64,000 nucleotides of DNA, from contig NOUX01000001.1 in assembly GCA_002245855.1 (NCBI GenBank), positions 496,001 through 560,000 of the forward strand, in the 5' to 3' direction. Shown in pieces: positions 26,718 to 36,182 of this stretch (within the stretch, counting starts at the first letter, position 1; every line of letters starts with the position of its first letter). The stretch comes from Sphingobacterium cellulitidis (GTDB lineage: Bacteria > Bacteroidota > Bacteroidia > Sphingobacteriales > Sphingobacteriaceae). A program made the translations under genes and the position numbers. Under the pieces are notes generated by a model. The model was not told the DNA's origin. It did no database searches and was given only the letters and a program-made list of their open reading frames with translations.

Positions 26718-27713
26718 ATGACACAATCAAGAAGAAATTTCCTCAAGCTTGCGAGCATGGGATTAGTTGGCGGTCTTGTTGCTCCTCACTTGATTTCTTG
26801 TGACAGCTTGAACAAAAAATCAGGCTCTCCTCTTAAAAACATTGGTTTACAGTTATTCACTCTTCGAGATCTTCTCGCACAAAACCCTCAAGAAGTATTA
26901 AAGTCAGTTGGCAAAATCGGCTATACACACGTAGAAACCTATGGTGCTGACCCTAATAATGGTACTTTCTGGGGCATCTCCGTCGATGAACTTAAGAAAA
27001 TCTTGAATGATAATAACCTGAAAACCCATAGTGGACACTATGATTTGGGCAAGTATTTGGATAAAGATAGTTCGGATAAAGAAAACATTGAGAAATACAT
27101 CGAAATTGCGCATAACCTCGGTCAGGAATATATTATTGCACCTGTTCCTCCAATGCACAAATTGAACAAACTTGACCAAACTGATTACCAATACATGGCT
27201 GAACAGCTTAATAAAGCTGGTGAAATGTCCAAAAAGGCAGGTATCAAGATGGGCTATCATAACCATTTCTGGGAATTTAAAGAATTCGGGAATGGTACAA
27301 ATGGACTCGATGTCCTGTTAGCCTTCACTGAAAAAGACCTCGTAGACTTTGAATTGGATATGTTCTGGATTACCAAAGCTGGTGCCAGTCCGCAATCCTA
27401 TTTCTCGAAACACCCAGGTCGTTTCCCGCTATGGCATGTCAAAGATATGGACCGAGCATTCTCAACACCTTTGGACATCAATAAAATTAATCCTAAAACG
27501 GGTAAAAGAGATACATTGGATCTAATGGAAACCATGAAGAGCATTAAATATGCTGAGGTCGGTTCTGGAAGTATTGACTTTACTGCTATCTCGCATTTTG
27601 CAAATGAAAGTGGCTTAAAATATGCCTTCGTAGAACAAGATGATATCTATGCGCCTGATAAATACGCTAGTATCAAGAAAAGTTATGACTACGTTCAAAA
27701 AACTTTTAAATAA
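26718..27713 (+). CDS. Tat-exported sugar phosphate isomerase/epimerase-like TIM barrel
   Basis: A 331-residue protein with a Tat-type lipoprotein signal: SRRNFLKLASMGLVGG then LISC (Cys ~28). The mature part is an AP-endonuclease-2-like TIM barrel: IGLQLFTLRD, YTHVETYGADP, HSGHYDLG, GYHNHFWEF, DFELDMFWITKAG, WHVKDMD and AFVEQDD, matching the metal-binding layout of the family (His, Glu, Asp, His). Homologues occur in Bacteroidota sugar metabolism, but the substrate is not known. Export would need TatC, encoded at 14976. Confidence 0.88.
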   Translation: MTQSRRNFLKLASMGLVGGLVAPHLISCDSLNKKSGSPLKNIGLQLFTLRDLLAQNPQEVLKSVGKIGYTHVETYGADPNNGTFWGISVDELKKILNDNNLKTHSGHYDLGKYLDKDSSDKENIEKYIEIAHNLGQEYIIAPVPPMHKLNKLDQTDYQYMAEQLNKAGEMSKKAGIKMGYHNHFWEFKEFGNGTNGLDVLLAFTEKDLVDFELDMFWITKAGASPQSYFSKHPGRFPLWHVKDMDRAFSTPLDINKINPKTGKRDTLDLMETMKSIKYAEVGSGSIDFTAISHFANESGLKYAFVEQDDIYAPDKYASIKKSYDYVQKTFK

Positions 27714-27715
27714 TG

Positions 27716-27750
27716 AAAAAAGGCGGAAAAGATTAACTTTTCCGCCTTTC
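27716..27750. terminator. Bidirectional terminator
   Basis: Hairpin AAAGGCGGAAAAG / CTTTTCCGCCTTT between converging genes (plus-strand isomerase, minus-strand purE). Confidence 0.8.
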
Positions 27751-27767
27751 TTATACCTTTCGAAAGC

Positions 27768-28268
27768 CTAGAAAACTAATCTCTCTACTTCCTCTGCACT
27801 CTCTTCAACTTTATCCTTCAACTCTTTCTTAAACTCTAAGATTCTACCTGCTAAGGCATCATCACTAGTTGCTAAGATCTGTGCGGCTAGAATACCTGCG
27901 TTTTTCGCTGCATTTAAAGCCACTGTTGCAACTGGAATACCGTTTGGCATCTGTAGAATAGATAATACCGAATCCCAGCCATCAATGGAATTTGAAGACT
28001 TTACAGGAACTCCGATTACAGGAAGATGAGTAATGGAAGCTACCATACCTGGTAAATGTGCAGCGCCACCAGCTCCGGCAATAATAACCTTTAAGCCGCG
28101 ACCTGCTGCTTGCTCCGCAAAATCAAACATACGCTTGGGCGTACGATGTGCCGAAACAACACTCACCTCATAAGAAACTCCTAAATATTTTAAAACTTCA
28201 ATGGCATCCTGCATAATTGGCAAGTCAGACTTGCTCCCCATGATGATTGCTACTTTTGCGTTTTCCAT
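27768..28268 (-). CDS. purE: N5-carboxyaminoimidazole ribonucleotide mutase
   Basis: A 166-residue class I PurE converting N5-CAIR to CAIR. Motifs: IIMGSKSDLPIMQDA (~8-22), SAHRTPKRMFDFA (~40-52) and AGAGGAAHLPGMVA (~67-80). ATG at 28268 preferred over a start three codons upstream. It follows purK by 16 bp, as expected for enzymes used in succession. Confidence 0.96.
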   Translation of the reverse strand: MENAKVAIIMGSKSDLPIMQDAIEVLKYLGVSYEVSVVSAHRTPKRMFDFAEQAAGRGLKVIIAGAGGAAHLPGMVASITHLPVIGVPVKSSNSIDGWDSVLSILQMPNGIPVATVALNAAKNAGILAAQILATSDDALAGRILEFKKELKDKVEESAEEVERLVF

Positions 28269-28284
28269 GATTATCAATATAAAA

Positions 28285-29427
28285 TTAAGCTATTACTCGA
28301 ATCAATTCCTGTATCTTACGTGCATTCTCAATGGCAATCGCACGATCTTGATTTACAATGGTGACATGCCCCATCTTACGGAATGGCTTAGTATATTTTT
28401 TACCATACAAATGTACATATACTCCCTCTATCCCCAATGCTTCCTCAATGCCTTCATATTTTGCCAATCCTTCATAACCTTCTTCACCCAATAAATTCAC
28501 CATAATGGCATTTGAACGAGATGCTGTATTGCCTAATGGCAAATTAAAGATCGCTCTTAAATGTTGGCCAAATTGAGAAGTATAATTACCTTCAATAGTT
28601 TGATGACCTGAATTATGAGGTCTTGGAGCCAGTTCATTCACTAAAATATCTCCTTCTGCTGTCAAGAACATTTCTACTGCTAAAACTCCAACAATCTGTA
28701 GATCATTGGCAATCTTCATAGCAATGCTCTCTGCCTTCATTTGAATATCGAAAGAATAAGTCGAAGGAGAAATCAAGAATTCTACAAGGTTCGCTTGTGG
28801 ATTGAATTCCATTTCCACCATTGGGAAAGTCATCATCTCGCCTTTATCATTACGAGCCACCATAACGGCAATCTCCTTTTCAAAGGGCACCAATTCCTCC
28901 ACTATACATGGACCTTCAAAGGCATTTTCAAAATCAGCCGGAGAATTAATTCGCTTCACCCCTTTACCATCATAACCATCCTTACGAAGTTTTTGGATAT
29001 AAGGCAATGGGATTTGGCAATTTGCCAATCCTTCCTTATTGGAAACAAACTGGAATGCCGAAGTAGGAATATCGTTTTGTTTAAAAAACTGCTTTTGCAA
29101 TCCTTTATCTTGAATCAAACGGATAACGCGTGATTGCGGATATACCAAAACACCTTCGTTTTCCAAGGCTTCCAATGCATCTACATTTACTTTTTCAATC
29201 TCAATGGTCAGCATATCCAAATCCTTACCGAAATTATATACGGTATCAAAATCAGCTAGCGAACCAACTTCAAATTGATTACACAATTTCTTGCAGGGTG
29301 CATTCGGATCTGGGTCCAACACATGCACATTCACATTAAAGTTAATTGCTTCTTGGATAAGCATTCGACCTAACTGGCCTCCGCCTAAAATTCCCAGGCG
29401 TAAATCACCATAAAAATCTTTTGCCAT
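28285..29427 (-). CDS. purK: N5-carboxyaminoimidazole ribonucleotide synthase
   Basis: A 380-residue ATP-grasp enzyme making N5-CAIR from AIR, ATP and bicarbonate. Motifs: LGILGGGQLGRMLIQEA (~11-27), LTIEIEKVNVDALE, KLRKDGYDGKGVKR (~142-155) and NELAPRPHNSGHQTIEG (~267-283). It lies 7 bp downstream of nuoB and is apparently co-transcribed with nuoAB, an unusual pairing of purine and respiratory genes. Confidence 0.96.
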   Translation of the reverse strand: MAKDFYGDLRLGILGGGQLGRMLIQEAINFNVNVHVLDPDPNAPCKKLCNQFEVGSLADFDTVYNFGKDLDMLTIEIEKVNVDALEALENEGVLVYPQSRVIRLIQDKGLQKQFFKQNDIPTSAFQFVSNKEGLANCQIPLPYIQKLRKDGYDGKGVKRINSPADFENAFEGPCIVEELVPFEKEIAVMVARNDKGEMMTFPMVEMEFNPQANLVEFLISPSTYSFDIQMKAESIAMKIANDLQIVGVLAVEMFLTAEGDILVNELAPRPHNSGHQTIEGNYTSQFGQHLRAIFNLPLGNTASRSNAIMVNLLGEEGYEGLAKYEGIEEALGIEGVYVHLYGKKYTKPFRKMGHVTIVNQDRAIAIENARKIQELIRVIA

Positions 29428-29434
29428 AATTATT

Positions 29435-29947
29435 TTATTGCTCTACTTCCATCGGGAAAATATCCCCTTTCAATAAAGACTGTTGTTCTATTATTTTTTG
29501 TAATTCTAAAAATGCTCCGATAAGAGCTTCCGGCCTCGGTGGACAACCTTGAACATAGACGTCCACAGGAATAATCTTGTCTACACCTTTTACCACATGA
29601 TAGCCATGTTGCCAATACGGTCCACCACAATTTGAACATGAACCCATGGAGATCACATATTTCGGATCCGGCATTTGTTCATATAATTTCTTAATGCGGT
29701 CGGCCATTTTAAAAGTTACCGTTCCGGCAATAATCATCACATCTGATTGTCGCGGTGAAGGCCGAGGGAAAACGCCTAAACGGTCTAAATCATAGGTAGC
29801 TGCCATTGCACCCATCATCTCGATGGCACAACATGCAATACCAAAACTTATAGGCCACATCGAGGATAGCCTAGCCCAATTTAATAGATCATCCATCTTG
29901 GCGATGATAACCCCATTATTTTGTTGCAATTGCTGGTCTAAACTCAT
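29435..29947 (-). CDS. nuoB: NADH-quinone oxidoreductase subunit B
   Basis: A 170-residue complex I subunit carrying cluster N2. The four Cys ligands are visible: adjacent Cys-Cys in GIACCAIEM (~38-39), [10 protein letters not shown] (~104) and [11 protein letters not shown] (~134). Overlaps nuoA by 4 bp, so translationally coupled. nuoC does not follow; purK does. The rest of complex I must be elsewhere or absent. Confidence 0.95.
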   Translation of the reverse strand: MSLDQQLQQNNGVIIAKMDDLLNWARLSSMWPISFGIACCAIEMMGAMAATYDLDRLGVFPRPSPRQSDVMIIAGTVTFKMADRIKKLYEQMPDPKYVISMGSCSNCGGPYWQHGYHVVKGVDKIIPVDVYVQGCPPRPEALIGAFLELQKIIEQQSLLKGDIFPMEVEQ

Positions 29948-30531
29948 GTCTCTGAACTTGGTTTCTTAAATTTCGGTTTAAATCCTAATTTCACAGGTGA
30001 AGCAGCTTTTTCAGCCAAAACCTCTTCTATTTCTTGCTCCTTAAAATCCTTGATGTGATATTCCTTCGCATTCAACTGATCATAAGCCGATGCCGGAATT
30101 CCAACCATCACCACTGGCTTTTGATGTTTTGGCTTGATCCAACTGATATCACCACTCCGCCAGACATAGATTAATCCTACAATCAATACAGCTAGAAAAA
30201 TTGCCATTTCAATTAAGGTAAACCATCCCCAGCGTGGATCTATCGCATTGATCTCAGCATTTCCAAAAACCGTAGCCCATGGAAATATAAAAATCAACTC
30301 TACATCAAACAGTAAAAACACTAAGGCAATCACATAAAATCGTGGATTAAATTGTACCCAAGAAGTCCCTGTGGTTTCTTCCCCACATTCATAAGTACTT
30401 AATTTAATAGGATTGGGATTTTTTGGAGACAAGATTCGAGCAAGGAACATGGTGGCACTAACCAATACGATACCAATGATAGCCATTAAGAGTATCTTAC
30501 CATATTCCGATATCTGCCCGGGGTCGTCCAT
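29944..30531 (-). CDS. nuoA: NADH-quinone oxidoreductase subunit A
   Basis: A 195-residue inner-membrane complex I subunit with three helices (~12-32, 68-90, 106-126). [36 protein letters not shown] is summarised by the conserved Cys-Gly-Glu loop and the FDVEL motif. The ~70-residue charged C-terminal tail beyond the third helix is longer than in E. coli NuoA (147 aa). First gene of the nuoA-nuoB-purK-purE unit. Confidence 0.94.
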   Translation of the reverse strand: MDDPGQISEYGKILLMAIIGIVLVSATMFLARILSPKNPNPIKLSTYECGEETTGTSWVQFNPRFYVIALVFLLFDVELIFIFPWATVFGNAEINAIDPRWGWFTLIEMAIFLAVLIVGLIYVWRSGDISWIKPKHQKPVVMVGIPASAYDQLNAKEYHIKDFKEQEIEEVLAEKAASPVKLGFKPKFKKPSSET

Positions 30532-30557
30532 GCTACAAAATTAACAATTAATTCATT

Positions 30558-30565
30558 CAAATGTA
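30558..30565 (-). promoter_or_regulatory. -7 box for nuoAB-purKE
   Basis: On the minus strand TACATTTG, perfect TAnnTTTG, 26 bp before nuoA. Confidence 0.6.
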
Positions 30566-30595
30566 TAGGATTTTAGTTTTCTTGCGCATCAATAA

Positions 30596-30626
30596 ACAAA
30601 AAGAGGTTGTAGAATGCTCTACAACC
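30596..30626 (-). terminator. Terminator after ffh
   Basis: Nine-bp arms GGTTGTAGA / TCTACAACC, tetraloop, then TCTTTTTG on the minus strand. Confidence 0.85.
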
Positions 30627-30650
30627 CCTTCATTATCCTTGTTCTATTTA

Positions 30651-31994
30651 CTAAAATGGCTTTCCTGGCATTTTTGGCATATTACGCATCATCTTCGCTG
30701 CCATACCTGGATTTGACATTTGTTTCATTACCTTACGCATATCAGAGAACTGCTTCATCAGTTTATTTACCTCATCAAGGCTAGTTCCTGATCCATTAGC
30801 AATACGATTTCTTCTTTTTGTATCGATAGCATCTGGATTCTCACGTTCAAATGGAGTCATCGAATCAATAATCGCTTCAATAGGTTTAAACGCATTATCA
30901 TCAATCTCTACATCCTTAATTGCTTTTCCAACTCCCGGAATCATCCCCATCAAATCTTTCATGTTACCCATTTTCTTGATTTGCTGGATTTGTGATTTAA
31001 AGTCGTTGAAATCAAATTTATTCTTACGGATTTTCTTCTGAAGTTCCGCTGCTTGTTTTTCGTCGAATTGTTGTTGAGCACGCTCTACTAAGGATACAAC
31101 GTCACCCATACCCAAAATACGGGATGCCATACGATCTGGGTGGAACACATCCAATGCTTCCATCTTCTCGCCTGTACCAATAAATTTAATCGGTTTGTTG
31201 ACCACAGATTTAATGGAAAGTGCAGCACCACCACGAGTATCACCATCTAATTTGGTTAATACAACCCCTGTAAAGTCTAAACGGTCATTAAAAGCTTTTG
31301 CTGTATTCACCGCATCTTGACCTGTCATGGAATCCACCACAAATAAGATCTCATGTGGTTGCGTAGCATCTTTTACTGCTGTGATCTCTTTCATCAAAGC
31401 CTCATCGATTGCCAAACGACCCGCGGTATCAATAATTACCACATTTTGACCATTGCGTTTTGCTTCTTCCACACCGGCAACAGCGATTCCAATAGGATCT
31501 GTAGATTCGCGATCCACATAAACCGGAACTCCAACTTGTTGTCCTAAAACTTCCAATTGGTCAATGGCAGCAGGACGGTAAACGTCACCCGCAACCAATA
31601 AAGGTTTTTTACCCTTTGAAGCTTTTAGAAAGTTTGCCAATTTCCCAGAGAAGGTCGTTTTACCCGCACCGTTCAAACCAGCAATCAAAATAACAGTAGG
31701 ATTTTTAGTGATTTCAAGCTCAGTAACTGTTCCACCCATCAACTCTGTAAGCTCATCGTTCATGATCTTAGTCAGCAACTGACCTGGCGAAATACTGGTC
31801 AATACATTCTCACCTAATGCTTTTTGTTTTACGTCATCTGTAAACGTTTTGGCAGTCTTGTAATTCACATCGGCATCCAATAATGCCTTGCGAATTTCCT
31901 TCATGGTTTCCGCAACGTTGATTTCCGTAATATTCCCTTGCCCCTTTAATACCTTAAAGGCCCTGTCTAATTTATCCTGTAGATTTGAAAACAT
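30651..31994 (-). CDS. ffh: Signal recognition particle protein Ffh
   Basis: A 447-residue SRP GTPase that delivers nascent membrane proteins. N domain (1-~95), G domain with GLNGAGKTTFSGKLA (~107-121), DTAGR (~190) and TKLDGDTRGGAA (~247-258), and a Met-rich M domain (~300-447; MRKVMKQMSN, MAAKMMRNMPKMPG) that binds signal peptide and 4.5S RNA. Length is standard. I saw no 4.5S RNA gene nearby. Confidence 0.97.
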   Translation of the reverse strand: MFSNLQDKLDRAFKVLKGQGNITEINVAETMKEIRKALLDADVNYKTAKTFTDDVKQKALGENVLTSISPGQLLTKIMNDELTELMGGTVTELEITKNPTVILIAGLNGAGKTTFSGKLANFLKASKGKKPLLVAGDVYRPAAIDQLEVLGQQVGVPVYVDRESTDPIGIAVAGVEEAKRNGQNVVIIDTAGRLAIDEALMKEITAVKDATQPHEILFVVDSMTGQDAVNTAKAFNDRLDFTGVVLTKLDGDTRGGAALSIKSVVNKPIKFIGTGEKMEALDVFHPDRMASRILGMGDVVSLVERAQQQFDEKQAAELQKKIRKNKFDFNDFKSQIQQIKKMGNMKDLMGMIPGVGKAIKDVEIDDNAFKPIEAIIDSMTPFERENPDAIDTKRRNRIANGSGTSLDEVNKLMKQFSDMRKVMKQMSNPGMAAKMMRNMPKMPGKPF

Positions 31995-32082
31995 CTTTTA
32001 ACTTTCTAAAAATCAATACTTTGTTCCATCCCCAGCTTAGCACTGAGAACTTTAGGTATAAACCTGATTTGACTTAATCCTA

Positions 32083-32090
32083 CAAATATA
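32083..32090 (-). promoter_or_regulatory. -7 box for ffh
   Basis: Minus-strand TATATTTG, perfect TAnnTTTG, about 90 bp upstream of ffh, giving a long leader. Confidence 0.5.
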
Positions 32091-32182
32091 GCTTTTTGCT
32101 TTTTTAATTTAAGATTTTACGACTAATATCCCTGAATTTTCAGCGGATAAATAGACGATAAAAAAGCGATTGCATAATTTCC

Positions 32183-32217
32183 AATAAATAAAAGCCCCGA
32201 TTTTTCAATCGGGGCTT
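32183..32217 (-). terminator. Terminator after zinc peptidase gene
   Basis: Eleven-bp arms AAGCCCCGATT / AATCGGGGCTT, loop GAAA on the minus strand, followed by TTATTTATT. Confidence 0.8.
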
Positions 32218-32239
32218 AGCGTTTTTTTTAAGCTATTCC

Positions 32240-32923
32240 TTAATCACGTCTTCCAAAAAGAATGGAAGCATAATATAATAAGGTTACTAAGGAAGCAAGA
32301 GCCGCAACTACATAAGTCATAGCTGCCCATTTCAAAGCATCTTTAGCACCATCATGTTCTTCCGTACTATGTGTTACATTGGAGGCATTCATCCAAGCAA
32401 GTGCGCGGTTAGACGCATCAAACTCTACAGGTAAGGTGATAAAACTAAATATAGTCGTTAATGCCAATGCAGCAACCCCAATGGCTAAAACCCAAGGGAT
32501 CTGTTGCCAAACCATCACAACAATACCAATCATCAATACCCATGTTGTCAACTTAGATGCAACACTCACGATTGGCACCATAGCCGAACGGAATTGCAAC
32601 CAAGAATAAGCGGTCGCATGTTGCACGGCGTGTCCACACTCGTGCGCCGCTACTGCCGCAGCTGCAACAGAACGTCCGTGATATACATCCGGACTTAAGT
32701 TCACCGTTTTATTTGCCGGATTATAGTGGTCCGTCAATTGTCCTTCTACGGAAATAATCTGAACATCATTGATCCCGTTCTCATTGAGCATCTTCTGCGC
32801 AATTTCAGCTCCTGATAGCCCTGATGACAGTGGCATCTCCGAGTATTTCTTAAACTTATTTCTGAAAGTAAACTGAACTATCCAGCTCACTAGCATGATT
32901 CCGATAAAAATTATCCAATACAT
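32240..32923 (-). CDS. Membrane zinc metallopeptidase, Zn_peptidase_2 (YugP-like) family
   Basis: A 227-residue integral membrane protein: N-terminal helix (1-20), catalytic HECGH at ~94-98, hydrophobic segments ~120-165 and a C-terminal helix ~197-220. EFDASNRAL after the second hydrophobic region probably supplies the third metal ligand. This matches the family once called DUF2227-like/YugP neutral zinc metallopeptidase. Physiological substrate unknown. It stands as a single gene with its own terminator. Confidence 0.88.
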   Translation of the reverse strand: MYWIIFIGIMLVSWIVQFTFRNKFKKYSEMPLSSGLSGAEIAQKMLNENGINDVQIISVEGQLTDHYNPANKTVNLSPDVYHGRSVAAAAVAAHECGHAVQHATAYSWLQFRSAMVPIVSVASKLTTWVLMIGIVVMVWQQIPWVLAIGVAALALTTIFSFITLPVEFDASNRALAWMNASNVTHSTEEHDGAKDALKWAAMTYVVAALASLVTLLYYASILFGRRD

Positions 32924-33213
32924 ATCTTCAATATCTTAATTTTCTATTTTCAATAGTTATAACAAAACTAATTCCAAATGCGATTTCCCTACAAAGAAAG
33001 AAAAAAATCCCGCTAAAACAAGTCGAAATGTACATAAATTGGACAAATTGACAGAGGATTTACCTAAATAATAACAATTATCATTTCGGGGAAATAAACT
33101 ACCTATCCATTTTATTCCTCAAAATGAACCTTAAATATCCCTTAGTTTTCAAACCTATATTTATTCAAATAAGAAATGACAATTGGACAAGCTCATTTTT
33201 TCTCCTGACTTGT

Positions 33214-33294
33214 GCCGGATATTCGCCGGACCTCCTTCGAAAAAATTCGAACAAGATCCGGCAAAGATCCGGAGAAAGTCCGGCGGAGGTCCGG
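33214..33294. repeat. TCCGG-rich inverted repeat
   Basis: Six CCGG-containing units occur within 80 bp. Arms CCGGACCTCC (33226-33235) and GGAGGTCCGG (33285-33294) are exact inverted copies. Just inside the left arm is TTCGAA-AAAA-TTCGAA (33236-33251). The GC-rich repeat contrasts with AT-rich surroundings. Confidence 0.7.
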
Positions 33295-33360
33295 TAAAAA
33301 CCAAAATTTAAACCCTATAAAACTAGAAGTAGTATCGAATTCCAACCTATACTTAAGCTC

Positions 33361-33396
33361 AAAAAAAAGAGGCCTGCAATGCTGTTGCAGACCTCT
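33361..33396 (-). terminator. Terminator after ECF sigma factor gene
   Basis: Arms AGAGG-C-CTGCAA / TTGCAG-A-CCTCT (one mismatch), then eight Ts on the minus strand. Confidence 0.85.
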
Positions 33397-33428
33397 TTAA
33401 ATTATTAATCTTAATCCTATGTTTATTT

Positions 33429-34019
33429 CTATCCTAATTGAAACATCATATTATTTTCTTCGATCATTTTGCGCAGATTACTCAATGCATAACGCATTCT
33501 TCCCAGGGCGGTATTGATACTGACTTCGGTGATATCGGCGATATCTTTAAAGCTCATGTCACAGAATAATCGCATGATCAGCACTTCTTTCTGATCATCC
33601 GGCAATAACTGGATGATTTTCTTTAAATCTACATCCCTTTGGTCTTTGACCATTTTCATTTCAACGCTATCATCCGAGAATTGAAGGACTTCAAAAATAT
33701 CGAATCCATCATTGTTGATTACATTTGGTGCTCTTTTCTCTTTTCTAAAGTGGTCAATTACCATATTATGGGCAATACGCATTACCCAAGGCAAAAACTT
33801 ACCTTCATCATTATAACGACCAGCTTTTAGGGTATTGATAACTTTGATAAAAGTCTCTTGAAAAATATCCTCAGCAAGGTATTGATCCTTTACCTGATGA
33901 TATATAGAAGTATAGATTTTCGTTTTATAACGCTCTAATAGTACTTGCAAGGCTCTTTCTTCGCCTTTAACATACGCTTGTACCAGTTCCTGGTCACTTT
34001 TCTTATTCAATAGTTTCAT
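33429..34019 (-). CDS. ECF-type sigma-70 family RNA polymerase sigma factor
   Basis: A 196-residue sigma factor with region 2 (~10-85; YHQVKDQYLAEDIFQETFIKV and FLPWVMRIAHNMVIDHFRKEKR) and region 4 (~130-185; LPDDQKEVLIMRLFCDMSFKDIADI, a helix-turn-helix). Regions 1.1 and 3 are absent, which defines the ECF group. No anti-sigma gene is adjacent, unlike the FecI/FecR pairs common in Bacteroidota. Target promoters unknown. Confidence 0.93.
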   Translation of the reverse strand: MKLLNKKSDQELVQAYVKGEERALQVLLERYKTKIYTSIYHQVKDQYLAEDIFQETFIKVINTLKAGRYNDEGKFLPWVMRIAHNMVIDHFRKEKRAPNVINNDGFDIFEVLQFSDDSVEMKMVKDQRDVDLKKIIQLLPDDQKEVLIMRLFCDMSFKDIADITEVSINTALGRMRYALSNLRKMIEENNMMFQLG

Positions 34020-34195
34020 AATTATGCCTCCACAAATGATGTAAGAGTTTTCTATGTCTTTGTAATATTTTAGTTTAAGCGTAGTTGTGTTTCGATAAGC
34101 GATTTGTTTAATGTTGTAGAATCAAAGAGAATTAAAATTTCCGATTATTCAAAAAAAGGTTTAGAATTTTAACATTTCTTCACATTAAAAACTAA

Positions 34196-34234
34196 TAACA
34201 AAAATGGCTCCAAATTTAACGTTTGGAGCCATTT
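34196..34234 (-). terminator. Terminator after glyA
   Basis: Thirteen-bp arms AAATGGCTCCAAA / TTTGGAGCCATTT, T-rich tail TTTTTGTT on the minus strand. Confidence 0.85.
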
Positions 34235-34256
34235 GAAAGTTATTTTTACTCAATTA

Positions 34257-35528
34257 TTATTTATATAAAGGAAATTGAGCCATCATTTCTTTTACTTTTC
34301 CGTGGATACGGTCAAGGGCAGCATTATCTGAACGGTTGTTCAATGCTTCATCGATCAATTCACCGATTTGAATGATTTCATTTTCTTTGATACCACGAGT
34401 TGTGATTGCAGCTGTTCCGAAACGAACACCTGAAGTAACAAATGGAGAACGTGAATCGAAAGGAACCATGTTCTTATTCGTAGTAATACCTGCTAAGCCT
34501 AATACAGCTTCTGCATCTTTACCTGAAATATCTTTATTTCTTAGGTCTACCAACATTAAGTGGTTGTCAGTACCGCCAGAAATGATTTTATAGTCTTTTT
34601 CAACGAAGAACTGCGCAAGTGCTGCAGCATTCGCTTTCACTTGTTTGATATACGTTAAATAGTCATCAGAAAGAGCCTCACCGTAAGCGATCGCTTTAGC
34701 CGCAATAGTATGTTCCAAAGGACCACCTTGCGTACCTGGGAATACAGCTAAGTCTAATAATTGAGTGATTGTACGAGTTTCACCTTTTGGAGTTTTGATA
34801 CCCCAAGGGTTTTCGAAATCCTTACCGACCATGATCATACCACCGCGAGGACCACGAAGGGTTTTATGCGTAGTAGTTGTTACGATATGACAGTGAGGAA
34901 TTGGGTCATTTAATAAACCGCGAGCGATTAATCCAGCAGGGTGAGAAACGTCAGCGACAACAAGTGCTCCGATTTCATCAGCTACTTTACGGATACGAGC
35001 ATAATCCCAATCACGAGAATAAGCAGAAGCACCACAAATAATTACTTTAGGTTTTTCTTGACGAGCAGTTTCTTCTAACTTTTCGTAGTCGATTAATCCA
35101 GTATCTTCTTTAACACCATAGAACAAAGGTTGGTAAAGTTTTCCGGAGAAGTTTGCTGGCGAACCATGCGTTAAGTGACCACCATGGCTAAGATCGAATC
35201 CTAAGATTTTATCACCAGGTTTCAAGATTGCTAAGAACACAGCAGCATTTGCTTGTGCACCTGAGTGAGGTTGAACGTTCACCCATTCAGCACCGAATAA
35301 TTCTTTAGCACGGTCAATTGCGATTGTTTCAATTTTATCTACAACCTCACAACCTCCGTAGTAACGTTTTCCTGGAAGTCCTTCGGCATATTTGTTTGTC
35401 AAAACAGAACCAGCAGCTTCCATAACCTGCTTGCTCACAAAGTTTTCTGAAGCGATAAGCTCAATACCTTCTTCTTGGCGTTTTAGCTCTTCAGCAATTA
35501 GATTAAAAATGGATTGATCTCTTTCCAT
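34257..35528 (-). CDS. glyA: Serine hydroxymethyltransferase
   Basis: A 423-residue PLP enzyme interconverting serine and glycine with tetrahydrofolate. Motifs: [18 protein letters not shown] (~20-37), [28 protein letters not shown] (~192) and [16 protein letters not shown] (~216-231) with the PLP-binding Lys. Length is standard. Single-gene unit with its own -7 box and terminator. Confidence 0.97.
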   Translation of the reverse strand: MERDQSIFNLIAEELKRQEEGIELIASENFVSKQVMEAAGSVLTNKYAEGLPGKRYYGGCEVVDKIETIAIDRAKELFGAEWVNVQPHSGAQANAAVFLAILKPGDKILGFDLSHGGHLTHGSPANFSGKLYQPLFYGVKEDTGLIDYEKLEETARQEKPKVIICGASAYSRDWDYARIRKVADEIGALVVADVSHPAGLIARGLLNDPIPHCHIVTTTTHKTLRGPRGGMIMVGKDFENPWGIKTPKGETRTITQLLDLAVFPGTQGGPLEHTIAAKAIAYGEALSDDYLTYIKQVKANAAALAQFFVEKDYKIISGGTDNHLMLVDLRNKDISGKDAEAVLGLAGITTNKNMVPFDSRSPFVTSGVRFGTAAITTRGIKENEIIQIGELIDEALNNRSDNAALDRIHGKVKEMMAQFPLYK

Positions 35529-35572
35529 ATTGCTATTTTTTATTGGGGGATATTAAAATTTCAAATTTGTTG

Positions 35573-35580
35573 CAAATATA
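35573..35580 (-). promoter_or_regulatory. -7 box for glyA
   Basis: Minus-strand TATATTTG, perfect TAnnTTTG followed by C, 44 bp before the start. Confidence 0.65.
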
Positions 35581-35794
35581 GATAATTACAAAGAAATGGG
35601 CTTATAATTACCTAAATTTCTCGATTGAATTTTAAGAATTGCCATTTTGATAAGAATTATCAGAAATTAGGCTGACCCGAATGCCTTCATCATTCTTAAC
35701 GGGAATCTTGGTTCATTCGTATAGGGAGGCTGTTCCGAGTGTTTATAGATTGTCAAAATCAGGTTTGACATAGACAAATAACCTGAAAAAGATG

Positions 35795-35802
35795 TATTTT
35801 TG
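35795..35802 (+). promoter_or_regulatory. -7 box for A-type Fe-S carrier
   Basis: TATTTTTG, perfect TAnnTTTG, 26 bp before the ATG. The nearest upstream TTTG is at 35764. Confidence 0.65.
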
Positions 35803-35828
35803 CAGAAGTAAATTCAGAGGAAAAAAAT

Positions 35829-36182
35829 ATGGCTTCAGAAAATATGACAGCTGTAGCTCCGGTAACTTTTACCGAAGGTGCACTAAGCGAACTAAATAAA
35901 CTAATCGAGCAACAAGAAATCAGTGCTGATTTCGGGCTTCGTATTGGCGTTGAAGGTGGGGGTTGTTCTGGAATGAGCTACATTTTAGGATTCGACCAAC
36001 AAAAAGATGGCGATACCGAGTACAATATCCAAGGTATCCGTGTTTTTATGAATAAAGCCCACGGATTATATTTGGCAGGAATGGAAATCGATTTCAGAAA
36101 CGGTTTGGATGCTCGTGGATTTACATTTAATAATCCTAACGCATCAAGCACTTGTGGCTGCGGAAGCAGCTTCTCTGCATAA
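35829..36182 (+). CDS. A-type iron-sulfur carrier (HesB/IscA/ErpA family)
   Basis: A 117-residue protein with the three family cysteines: GGGCSGMSY (~48) and STCGCGSSF (~109, 111). These bind a transferable Fe-S cluster for delivery to apoproteins. No isc or suf genes are adjacent. Whether it acts as IscA-, SufA- or ErpA-type cannot be decided from sequence alone. Confidence 0.92.
   Translation: MASENMTAVAPVTFTEGALSELNKLIEQQEISADFGLRIGVEGGGCSGMSYILGFDQQKDGDTEYNIQGIRVFMNKAHGLYLAGMEIDFRNGLDARGFTFNNPNASSTCGCGSSFSA

Larger units (their letters stand above)
32924..33428. other. 505-bp gap: promoter side, TCCGG repeat region, terminator
   Basis: The left ~150 bp are AT-rich and probably hold the minus-strand promoter of the zinc peptidase. 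A TCCGG-rich inverted repeat lies at 33214-33294 and the sigma factor terminator at 33361-33396. A 62-codon frame at 33212 runs through the repeat and is not believed. Confidence 0.6.
35529..35828. other. 300-bp divergent gap, glyA and A-type carrier promoters
   Basis: Holds the minus-strand glyA -7 box and the plus-strand -7 box for the Fe-S carrier. No riboswitch-like structure or other repeat was recognised. Confidence 0.6.

Noticed and set aside
33212..33400. 62-codon ORF in the TCCGG region
   Set aside because: Its Arg/Ser/Gly/Lys repeats come from the TCCGG DNA repeat, it runs through the sigma factor terminator and has no family resemblance.
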